A stretch of DNA of 56,895 bases, from assembly GCA_910586315.1 (NCBI GenBank), contig CAJUIP010000018.1:16667-73561 (forward strand), in the 5' to 3' direction. The position numbers were made by a program, and so were the translations under genes. Origin of the DNA: an uncultured Lachnospiraceae bacterium (GTDB lineage: Bacteria; Bacillota; Clostridia; Lachnospirales; Lachnospiraceae). A model generated the notes under the pieces. It ran no database searches. It saw nothing but the letters and a program-made list of their open reading frames with translations, and was not told where the DNA came from. Shown one piece after another: positions 50,433-56,895 of the stretch. Each line of letters starts with the position of its first letter. Position 1 is the stretch's first letter.

Positions 50433-51632
50433 ATGGAAGAGACGTGGATGGAAGATGGGAAAATATATGTGTGGGGAGCCATGTGGCGCGGCAGGCAGAT
50501 CTGCAGCTTCTTAAGGCGAGCTGGAAAAAAGGTGGAGTATATCATTGACAATAACAAGGCGCTTCATGGCAGTAAAGCTGATGGTATTTCGGTGGTGGGA
50601 TTTTCTTCCATTGCACCTATGTTAAGTCAGACAGACACTATAATTATTGGGACATATACAGCTGACAATGAGCAGCAGATACGGGCGCAGATGCGGGATG
50701 GCGGATTTCAGGGGACTGTATGGGGCAGTATGGAGTTCCATGATAAATTTGAACTTCCATATTTTTGTAACGAGAAAGAGCATTACCCGTATCAGACAGA
50801 TTTTTGCCATAGTTTATATCTTTGGCTGGATAATATACTGGAGGAGGTAGAGTTCTGGGAGAAAGAGGCGGCAGGAGCGCAGGGAAGGTTTCACCAGCAT
50901 TATCTGGAGAGAATTAAGAGTAAAAACTTTCAATGCGGCCGGATAAAAAATATGGTGAAAAACGGCGATGTGGTTTTGGATGTGGGGAGCGGAATTTGCT
51001 CCCAGTATGGAAATCGCCTGTCAGAAACGGAACAGATTGTGCTGAAGGGAATTGATCCGCTAGCCCCGTTTTATAATCATATAAACCAAAGATTTGAGAA
51101 GGAACATGAGCCTGATTTTAAAATAGCGCCGGTGGAGTTTGGCTTTTTTGAATTGCTGTCATTTCAGTATGGAAGCGCATACAGCGACTACATTCTGATT
51201 GATAATGCTCTGGATCACTGCATCGATCCTTTTGCGGCTATTGTGGAGTGCCTGCGGGTTTTAAAGGCAGGAGGAACCTTGACAACGGCGCATCATGTGG
51301 ATGAAGCGTATAAGGCTTTTTATTCAGGACTGCACCAATGGAATATTTGCTGTGATGCAAATGGCGATTTTGTAATATGGAACGAGAAAAATTACATCAA
51401 TGTAACGAAGAAGCTGAGTGAATACGCAGACATACAGACATCAAAAGTGATGATAAACAGCAGCGAAATGCCCTTTGGGAGCGTTATCTGTAATCTGGTT
51501 AAGAAAAAAGAGATACCAGAAGAATATTTTATCCATGAACGGGAAAGAGCCGGGATGCTGATGAAAGGGTTTATGGAAAAACTGTCAGATTTGCGTTTTG
51601 CGTTGGGCTACTTGAAAATCATGTCATTATAA
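50433..51632 (+). CDS. Rossmann domain - SAM-dependent methyltransferase fusion
   Basis: This 399-residue protein has an N-terminal Rossmann-like domain (~9-115; KIYVWGAMWRGRQICSFLRR, YIIDNNKALHGSKADG) of the same type as the domains attached to three neighbouring enzymes. A class I methyltransferase domain (~165-345) follows, with DVVLDVGSGICSQYGNRLSE (motif I), LIDNALDHCIDPFAAIVECL and LKAGGTLTTAHHVDEAY. Probably methylates a glycan or glycan precursor. Ribosome site AGAGGAGAAAATCTGCAG. It lies between the two halves of the split glycerophosphotransferase-like gene. Confidence 0.78.
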   Translation: MEETWMEDGKIYVWGAMWRGRQICSFLRRAGKKVEYIIDNNKALHGSKADGISVVGFSSIAPMLSQTDTIIIGTYTADNEQQIRAQMRDGGFQGTVWGSMEFHDKFELPYFCNEKEHYPYQTDFCHSLYLWLDNILEEVEFWEKEAAGAQGRFHQHYLERIKSKNFQCGRIKNMVKNGDVVLDVGSGICSQYGNRLSETEQIVLKGIDPLAPFYNHINQRFEKEHEPDFKIAPVEFGFFELLSFQYGSAYSDYILIDNALDHCIDPFAAIVECLRVLKAGGTLTTAHHVDEAYKAFYSGLHQWNICCDANGDFVIWNEKNYINVTKKLSEYADIQTSKVMINSSEMPFGSVICNLVKKKEIPEEYFIHERERAGMLMKGFMEKLSDLRFALGYLKIMSL

Positions 51633-51654
51633 TATGATAAGATGAGGAACAGAT

Positions 51655-53175
51655 ATGTGGAAAAAAGTTGTGCTGTATAATACAACCATTGATTCCTTTT
51701 TGAGATATGGGAAAAAGGCTATCACGAAAATGAAAGCTGTATTCTGCTTTTTTGAGCAAAAAAATAACGTGGTGCTTTTATGGCGTCCGCATCCGCTGCT
51801 GGAAGCTACAATCCGATCTATGCGTCCTGATTTATTGGAGGAATATCTGGAACTGACTGCCTGCTATAAAAATAAGGGGATTGGCATTCTGGATGAATCC
51901 CCGGATTTGCACAGGGCAATCGCAATCTCGGATGCATATTATGGGGACTGGAGCTCCCTGGTAGATCTGTATAAGGTGACAGGAAAGCCGGTTCTTATCC
52001 AGAACATAGAAGTTGTGGAAGAGGATATCCTGCCTGTAAAATGGGCATTTTCCGCGTATACCTTTCAGATTTATCAGGACAGGATCTATACGATGGCGCC
52101 AAAGGGAGACGCTTTACTATGCAAAGAGAAAAAAGGGAAGCTGACAATCCTCAAACATTTAAAAGGGGGTTCGGCAAGGGAGCTTTTATTTAGCATGTCG
52201 ATTGTGCAGGAAGGAAAGCTTTTCTTTGCGCCATGGAACGCAGACTCCTTTTTATGTTATGACATCGCTTCTATGGAGGCAGCAGAAATTCCCATGGAAG
52301 AACCGGCGGGAGATGAAATATTTTATTTGACGCGGTATGGCGAAGAGATACGTGCTGTTGGCATGAGTTCCATGAAAGTATACAGATATGACCATATAGG
52401 AAATCTGTTCCAATGCATATCACCGGGCTGCAAAGAAAGGAGTTTGTCTGCACCAAAAAGAGCAAAAACATACGGCTGTCTTCCTTTTGTGGATAAGAAC
52501 ACAAATGAGTTTTGCATTTACCATATCAACACAAACCAGTGGAACGTTTACCCGGCTCAAAAAGAACCAATCCAGGACTTTGTATATGACGGGGAATGGT
52601 GCTGGTTCATAACAGAAACAGGATGGCTTGTTAAGATGGATATTTCTGACGGAGTATGTACGGAGGAGACAAAGATAACAGAGATTCCAGGGACAAGGTT
52701 TCTGTTTGACTGCGGGGGGAAATTATTACTGTTGCCGAAACAAGGTGCAGGGTACATAGAGGTGGAAAAAGAAACCCTGCAGCCGGAAAGGAAAAAGATC
52801 CCTGAGCTGGAGGATGGATTACAGCATTATTTTTCGGAAATAACCGATACACAGATACTGGTGGAAGGCTATAAAAAAGACAGAGGATGGCATTTATTTT
52901 CGGGTGAGAGCTTCTGGGTTTATGACTGCTTGGAGAAAACAGCTGTATGGACAGGCCTGGATGAGGAAGAGGAAGGCTGCCGCGCAGAGCTTGAGAAGCT
53001 ATATGCCGCAGAACATTGGACTGCAGCCAGAAAGAGGAATGGGTTTTTGATAGAAAATATGGATCAGAGCTTAAATTTTCTGTGCCGTTTACTTTATGCA
53101 GAAACAGAGGAAATGCTTTCGCCGGGGAGGCTTTGCGGAGAAACGATACACGCGGCGATGATGCAGGATATCTGA
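51655..53175 (+). CDS. C-terminal half of the split glycerophosphotransferase-like protein
   Basis: This 506-residue protein begins WKKVVLYNTTIDSFLRYGKK, then VVLLWRPHPLLEATIRSMRP, GIGILDESPDLHRAIAISDA and YYGDWSSLVDLYKVTGKPVL. These are the motifs of the C-terminal domain of CDP-glycerol glycerophosphotransferase-like proteins (the RPHP and SDAYYGDWSSL blocks). The rest (~135-480) is strand-rich and resembles a beta-propeller appendage. It continues almost exactly where the protein at 44087-45037 stops. It has its own ATG with a ribosome site (AGATGAGGAACAGAT), so it can be translated alone. Confidence 0.72.
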   Translation: MWKKVVLYNTTIDSFLRYGKKAITKMKAVFCFFEQKNNVVLLWRPHPLLEATIRSMRPDLLEEYLELTACYKNKGIGILDESPDLHRAIAISDAYYGDWSSLVDLYKVTGKPVLIQNIEVVEEDILPVKWAFSAYTFQIYQDRIYTMAPKGDALLCKEKKGKLTILKHLKGGSARELLFSMSIVQEGKLFFAPWNADSFLCYDIASMEAAEIPMEEPAGDEIFYLTRYGEEIRAVGMSSMKVYRYDHIGNLFQCISPGCKERSLSAPKRAKTYGCLPFVDKNTNEFCIYHINTNQWNVYPAQKEPIQDFVYDGEWCWFITETGWLVKMDISDGVCTEETKITEIPGTRFLFDCGGKLLLLPKQGAGYIEVEKETLQPERKKIPELEDGLQHYFSEITDTQILVEGYKKDRGWHLFSGESFWVYDCLEKTAVWTGLDEEEEGCRAELEKLYAAEHWTAARKRNGFLIENMDQSLNFLCRLLYAETEEMLSPGRLCGETIHAAMMQDI

Positions 53176-53229
53176 AGAGCATAAAGAGGAGACTTGGAAT
53201 CACAGACAGAACCGAAAGGGGAGACAGCC

Positions 53230-54336
53230 ATGGAACAGATTTATCTTTGGGGGGCTGGCCGGCTGGCGGACGATATATTAAATGCGCTGGATGCCACAAT
53301 GCCGGAATATAAAAGCAACGCGGTTTTTCATATTAAGGGAGTGATAGACAACGATAAAACGAGGCAGCATCAGTTGTTTCACGGACTGGAAATTGTTCTG
53401 CCAGGGGAAGCCTTACAGTGCGGATTTTCCAATCTTATCATACTAAATGACGCGGAATATCTGATCAGAGAACAGGCGGAAGGCGGGTATCATATTCCCA
53501 AAGAGAAGGTACAGACGAGATGGTATCTTTTGCAGCTGTTACTGCGGCTAAAGTATGACAAAACACAGGATCGAGAGATTTTGTCTGTACTGGAATATTG
53601 GAAAGAGCATCCGATCTCGCTTTTTAACAATTTTATGCCGCCGGTGGAACGGTATCATGAAGTGATCTGGGATTTGAAACGAAATCTGCCCTATATTCAA
53701 TTTCAAACGGTGGAAGGGAACACAAAGCGCATGTATTACCCCCGCAATTACAGATTTTCAATCTGGGACGGGATACAGGTTGTGGAAGATATCCTCTATG
53801 AGCAGATGCCGATGTCGCCGCATCTGTATACCTATGGGGGACATGAGGTAAAGGAAGGGGATATTATACTGGACGGCGGTGTCTGCGAGGGAAATTTCGC
53901 GTTGCGATATGTGGACTTGGCATCGAAAATTTATCTGGCTGAATGCGATCCAGACTGGAAGGAAGCGCTCTTTTATACGTTTGAGCAGTATCAGGACAAG
54001 ATTGTGCATTGTGAGAAACCCCTGTCAAACCGGGACGGTTATTACTCCGCAAGCATTGATGCATTTGTAAAAGAAAGATTGGATTTTATGAAGCTGGATA
54101 TTGAAGGCGCTGAAATCCAGGCGGTAGAGGGAGCGGAAAGGACATTACGGAGCAATTCTGTTCGTTGTTCTGTTTGCTGTTATCATAAAAAGGAAGACGA
54201 AGCGATTCTAAAGAAGAAATTTGCGGAATTTGGATATGATACCGGCGTTTCAAAGGGGTATATGACATTTTTGTGGGACCGAGATATCTGGTGGAACGTC
54301 GGTTTCCGGAGAGGCGTTGTTTACGCGGAAAAGTAA
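53230..54336 (+). CDS. Rossmann domain - FkbM-family methyltransferase fusion
   Basis: This 368-residue protein has an N-terminal Rossmann-like domain (~1-90; MEQIYLWGAGRLADDILNAL, GVIDNDKTRQ), a linker, and a C-terminal FkbM-type methyltransferase (~200-368) with GDIILDGGVCEGNFALRYVD (motif I), IDAFVKERLDFMKLDIEGAE and SVCCYHKKEDE. FkbM enzymes often O-methylate glycans. I chose the ATG at 53230 after AAAGGGGAGACAGCC; an in-frame start at 53194 has no ribosome site. Second methyltransferase of the locus. Confidence 0.82.
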   Translation: MEQIYLWGAGRLADDILNALDATMPEYKSNAVFHIKGVIDNDKTRQHQLFHGLEIVLPGEALQCGFSNLIILNDAEYLIREQAEGGYHIPKEKVQTRWYLLQLLLRLKYDKTQDREILSVLEYWKEHPISLFNNFMPPVERYHEVIWDLKRNLPYIQFQTVEGNTKRMYYPRNYRFSIWDGIQVVEDILYEQMPMSPHLYTYGGHEVKEGDIILDGGVCEGNFALRYVDLASKIYLAECDPDWKEALFYTFEQYQDKIVHCEKPLSNRDGYYSASIDAFVKERLDFMKLDIEGAEIQAVEGAERTLRSNSVRCSVCCYHKKEDEAILKKKFAEFGYDTGVSKGYMTFLWDRDIWWNVGFRRGVVYAEK

Positions 54337-54393
54337 ACGGAACTTTATAATGTCAGAGGTGGATATATTGCCGGCCAGAAAGGAAGATATGAA

Positions 54394-55431
54394 ATGTCTG
54401 TATATTTCATTACCGGAATATCCGGTTATATCGGTTCTATGTTAGTAAAATATTTGTTGGAAAATGATTTGGGCTGTGAGATTATTGCTCCTGTTCGAAA
54501 TATTCAAAAGGCGGAGAAAAGGCTTACGGACATAGGCATACCGGCAAAGAGAAAGCTTCCGTATCCGCAGAACCGTCTGCGTCTGTTTCAGGAGGATTTG
54601 TGTTTCGATGATTTTCCGGAGTGTATGTATGGAAAGACCGGACATGTGGATTACATAATTCATTGTGCGTCTGCTACCAGTTCCCTCCAAATGATTACGC
54701 AGCCCGTGGAGGTGACGAAAAGTATTGTGGATGCGACGAAAAACTGTTTGGAATTAGCCAGACGCCTTACCATCAAGAGTATGGTTTACCTTTCCAGCAT
54801 GGAGGTTTATGGGAAAGGAGACTGTTCCGACGGGCATCGTACATCGGAGGAGGAAGCGGGAGACGGCGGGGTAGATCTTCTGTCTGTCAGGAGCTGTTAT
54901 CCGCTGGGAAAACGTATGGCAGAAAACCTCTGTTACAGCTACTTTCAGGAATACGGCGTCCCGGTAAAAATCGCCCGGCTTGCCCAGACATTCGGCAGAG
55001 ATGTACCGCCCTCTGACAATCGCGTTTTTTCTCAGTTTGCTCACGCGGTACAGGCCGGGGAAGATATAGTTCTCCACACGGAAGGAAATTCCATGGGAAA
55101 TTACTGTGGGATTGATGACGCGGTCTCCGGCATCCTGACGATTTTGGAGAAAGGGGAGAATGGGGAAGCATACAATGTGGTAAATGAAGAAAATACCATG
55201 ACCATTCGGCAGATGGCGCAGCTGACTGCTTCCCAGGTGGCAGGCGGCCGTATCGGGATTCGTTTTGAGATTCCTGCGGACAACCACTATGGATACGCAG
55301 CGGATACGGGGCTTAAGCTGTCTGGAGAAAAACTGATTCGCCTGGGCTGGAAACCGGAAGAGAATCTGACGGATATGTATCAGGATCTGCTGCGGCATAT
55401 GAAATCAGCGACGTGCACAGGGTACCTGTGA
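54394..55431 (+). CDS. NAD-dependent epimerase/dehydratase (extended SDR)
   Basis: This 345-residue short-chain dehydrogenase of the extended type has the dinucleotide motif ITGISGYIGSMLVKYL at the N-terminus, HCASATSS, YLSSMEVYG and the catalytic Tyr-Lys pair in SCYPLGKRMAENL. The C-terminal substrate domain has NYCGIDDAVSGILTILEKG. It acts on nucleotide sugars or on an alditol precursor; with the TarI-type cytidylyltransferase it could supply the CDP-activated building block (inference). Ribosome site AAAGGAAGATATGAA. Confidence 0.87.
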   Translation: MSVYFITGISGYIGSMLVKYLLENDLGCEIIAPVRNIQKAEKRLTDIGIPAKRKLPYPQNRLRLFQEDLCFDDFPECMYGKTGHVDYIIHCASATSSLQMITQPVEVTKSIVDATKNCLELARRLTIKSMVYLSSMEVYGKGDCSDGHRTSEEEAGDGGVDLLSVRSCYPLGKRMAENLCYSYFQEYGVPVKIARLAQTFGRDVPPSDNRVFSQFAHAVQAGEDIVLHTEGNSMGNYCGIDDAVSGILTILEKGENGEAYNVVNEENTMTIRQMAQLTASQVAGGRIGIRFEIPADNHYGYAADTGLKLSGEKLIRLGWKPEENLTDMYQDLLRHMKSATCTGYL

Positions 55432-55509
55432 ACAGCAATGTTTCATTTTCAGAATATTTGAGCAGCGGAAGACGAAACAAAAAGCATCGCGGGAAGGAGG
55501 GCTTCGGAT

Positions 55510-56436
55510 ATGGGAAGGAGAAATAAAAAAACAGGGCTGAAAAGTATGACAGCAGTTGTAATATTGTCACTTGTATTTTCAGCAGATGCGGCAGCAGCGT
55601 TAAATGATGCCCCGCTTTCCGGGACGGTCAATGAGAGCAGCGCCGTCCCCTCTGTGGAGGCAGACCCGGATGCCGCAGCCCCTTCTATGGAAACAGCCCC
55701 GGATGCTGCCGTCCTTTCTATGGGGGACGGCCTGGATGCTGCGACTTCCTCTACGGCGAAAAAAAAGGAGGACGGGGACTCTCCCGTTATGCCGGAAGAA
55801 AAAAAGGACACTGTTTTCCGGACGATAACAGAAACCTCCGTCATATCAGTAAAGTACCCCCTTGCTGCCGAAACAGGGGGTTCCCCGTTCGATTTTTTCC
55901 TTGACCCCTGCGGCCTGCTCGATGGAACTGAGGCCATGCGGTACGGGGAAGGATGCGTGGAGGAAGGGGCGACGCTGCTTTTTCATAATCGGGACGGAGA
56001 ATATGATTTCTCAAAGGAAAGCGACAAGCTGACAGTGCTGGCCCGGGAACCGGTTGAAATCACAGTATCCGCATACCTCAGCGAACTAGGGGAGCTTGCG
56101 GTTATGGAGGACTGGGATTTTTCGGGAAGCGATGCCTGTGGGATGTATCTGGCGCTTATAGATGACCGGGGAAATGAACAGCCGCTGTCAGCGGATGGCG
56201 AGGCTTCCCTCAGCCTGTCCCTGGAACCTGGCAGCTATTCGTTTGGACTGACAGGCGCGTGCAATCCCGATGCGGATTGGCATGACATGTCCATACGGCC
56301 GAAAGTCACGGTTACATGGTCTGTGGAATCTGCGGGGAACGAAGAAGATGGAGCTGAGACGTCAGGGGGAGAAAACGTCCCATCTGCAGCAGAAGAAGCG
56401 GTACATGATGCCTCGAAAGCTGTTGTTGCGGAATAG
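55510..56436 (+). CDS. Secreted surface protein, paralogue of the protein at 42181
   Basis: This 308-residue protein has a signal peptide (basic MGRRNKKTGLK, then MTAVVILSLVFSADAAAA). A low-complexity Ala/Pro/Asp repeat region follows (~35-90, three units like EADPDAAAPSMETAPDAAVL). The C-terminal domain is related to the 42181 protein: FDFFLDPCGLLDGTEAMRYG, TLLFHNRDGEYDF, SDKLTVLA, FGLTGACN and VTVTWSVES. Ribosome site GGAAGGAGGGCTTCGGAT. Its own leader lies after the SDR. The two secreted paralogues bracket the glycan-enzyme genes. Confidence 0.78.
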   Translation: MGRRNKKTGLKSMTAVVILSLVFSADAAAALNDAPLSGTVNESSAVPSVEADPDAAAPSMETAPDAAVLSMGDGLDAATSSTAKKKEDGDSPVMPEEKKDTVFRTITETSVISVKYPLAAETGGSPFDFFLDPCGLLDGTEAMRYGEGCVEEGATLLFHNRDGEYDFSKESDKLTVLAREPVEITVSAYLSELGELAVMEDWDFSGSDACGMYLALIDDRGNEQPLSADGEASLSLSLEPGSYSFGLTGACNPDADWHDMSIRPKVTVTWSVESAGNEEDGAETSGGENVPSAAEEAVHDASKAVVAE

Positions 56437-56442
56437 ATATCT

Positions 56443-56841
56443 GTGTCTAAAATATTTTATTCGAAAATCCAGGATATAAAGAAAGTGCTTTCGGATGATT
56501 TCCATTTTTCGTTTTCTGAAAAGATGATGAAAACAGGGAATAAAGCGTTAGGATTTTTGTCAAGAGGAGCTTTCCAAGAGATGGAAAGAATCAGACGGGA
56601 AAAGCGCTGTGGACGGTTTGAAGCCATTTTCAACGGCAAAATGGTAACGGTAAAAATCCAGACGGTCAAGGGTTTAAGAGTGGAGATTTTTCGCGCCTGC
56701 GAAAAAAATACTACTCAGCTCTTGACAGCCTCGATAGGTGGAACGACCGGAGCAGAAAGGATGTTGACATACTTTCGTCTTCCGCGTATAATAATAATGA
56801 CGAGCAGCAATGCTTACTTGAAAAGTGCTCTGCCACTTTGA
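56443..56841 (+). CDS. Hypothetical protein, 132 residues
   Basis: The start is GTG at 56443, 6 bp after the previous stop, with no strong ribosome site. The product is basic (KVLSDDFHFSFSEKMMKTGN, FEAIFNGKMVTVKIQTVKGL) with no signal peptide or motif I recognise. The last residues and the stop fall inside the first copy of a 37-bp tandem repeat, so the C-terminus may be altered by that repeat. Real expression is uncertain. Confidence 0.45.
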   Translation: MSKIFYSKIQDIKKVLSDDFHFSFSEKMMKTGNKALGFLSRGAFQEMERIRREKRCGRFEAIFNGKMVTVKIQTVKGLRVEIFRACEKNTTQLLTASIGGTTGAERMLTYFRLPRIIIMTSSNAYLKSALPL

Positions 56842-56895
56842 GCGCAGATCATTTATGCAAAGTGCTCTGCCACTTTGAGCGCAGATCATTTATGA
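56822..56895. repeat. 37-bp direct tandem repeat at the window edge
   Basis: Two copies (56822-56858 and 56859-56895), identical except for the last base, begin AAAGTGCTCTGCCACTTTGA. The array is cut by the window end, so copy number is unknown. Each unit contains short complementary arms (AAAGTG and CACTTT). Confidence 0.92.

Noticed and set aside
41283..55450. Match of the guide candidate to the leader of the second surface gene
   Set aside because: Only CAATGTT (7 bases) is contiguous between 41284 and 55436; several such matches are expected by chance in this window, so no target is claimed.

Overview
The window reads as a chromosomal segment of an anaerobic, probably spore-forming Clostridia, most likely a Lachnospiraceae (inference). 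The reasons are the gene order infB-rbfA-nrnA-truB-ribF, many AGGAGG ribosome sites, a Spo0E-like gene, a DUF1292 protein, a YkvI-type permease and family-typical surface-polysaccharide enzymes. No rRNA or tRNA gene was seen.

Layout. Bases 1-8.6 kb are housekeeping genes on the + strand: the 3' part of infB, rbfA, nrnA, truB, ribF, an AI-2E-family permease and an L,D-transpeptidase. Bases 8.7-15.7 kb hold a catabolic-looking group on the - strand (alpha/beta hydrolase, IlvD-type dehydratase, DUF6282 metal hydrolase, nitrilase-superfamily amidase, YkvI-like permease) with a divergent LysR regulator. Bases 15.7-26.7 kb return to core genes: rpsO, pnp, mgtE with a short leader ORF, gltX, a UvrD-like helicase, cobO, a DUF1292 protein and a MATE exporter. 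Bases 26.7-31.8 kb are an accessory patch: GNAT, an XRE/ImmA/PIN module whose PIN gene is broken, an IS4-family element with an internal deletion, a type III toxin-antitoxin system (two-repeat RNA antitoxin, terminator, ToxN/AbiQ-like toxin) and gene debris. Bases 31.9-37.5 kb hold ychF, an M20 amidohydrolase, lgt, a Spo0E-like small protein, a membrane protein and a lipoprotein.

The most unusual part is 37.5-56.9 kb. A solitary tyrosine recombinase is followed by a TnpB homologue that has lost all three RuvC catalytic acids (Asp to Ala, Glu to Pro, Asp to Arg) but keeps the four-cysteine zinc finger. This is the signature expected of a nuclease-dead, RNA-guided DNA-binding protein (TldR-like). 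Downstream lie a 21-bp purine-rich tandem array, a structured region where a guide RNA would be expected, a candidate promoter, and a cluster of inverted repeats that includes a 12-6-12 bp dyad shaped like a tyrosine-recombinase core site. Then comes a surface locus: a membrane-anchored protein, a secreted protein, a cytidylyltransferase, a glycerophosphotransferase-like gene split in two around three other genes, GT2-HAD and HAD multidomain enzymes, two methyltransferases, an SDR and a second secreted protein related to the first.

Working hypothesis (inference): the recombinase, dead TnpB and surface locus form a unit that installs a new modified surface protein while an RNA-guided repressor silences something in the host, by analogy with TldR proteins encoded beside flagellin genes. 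The analogy fits the gene arrangement. The guide and its target were not identified.
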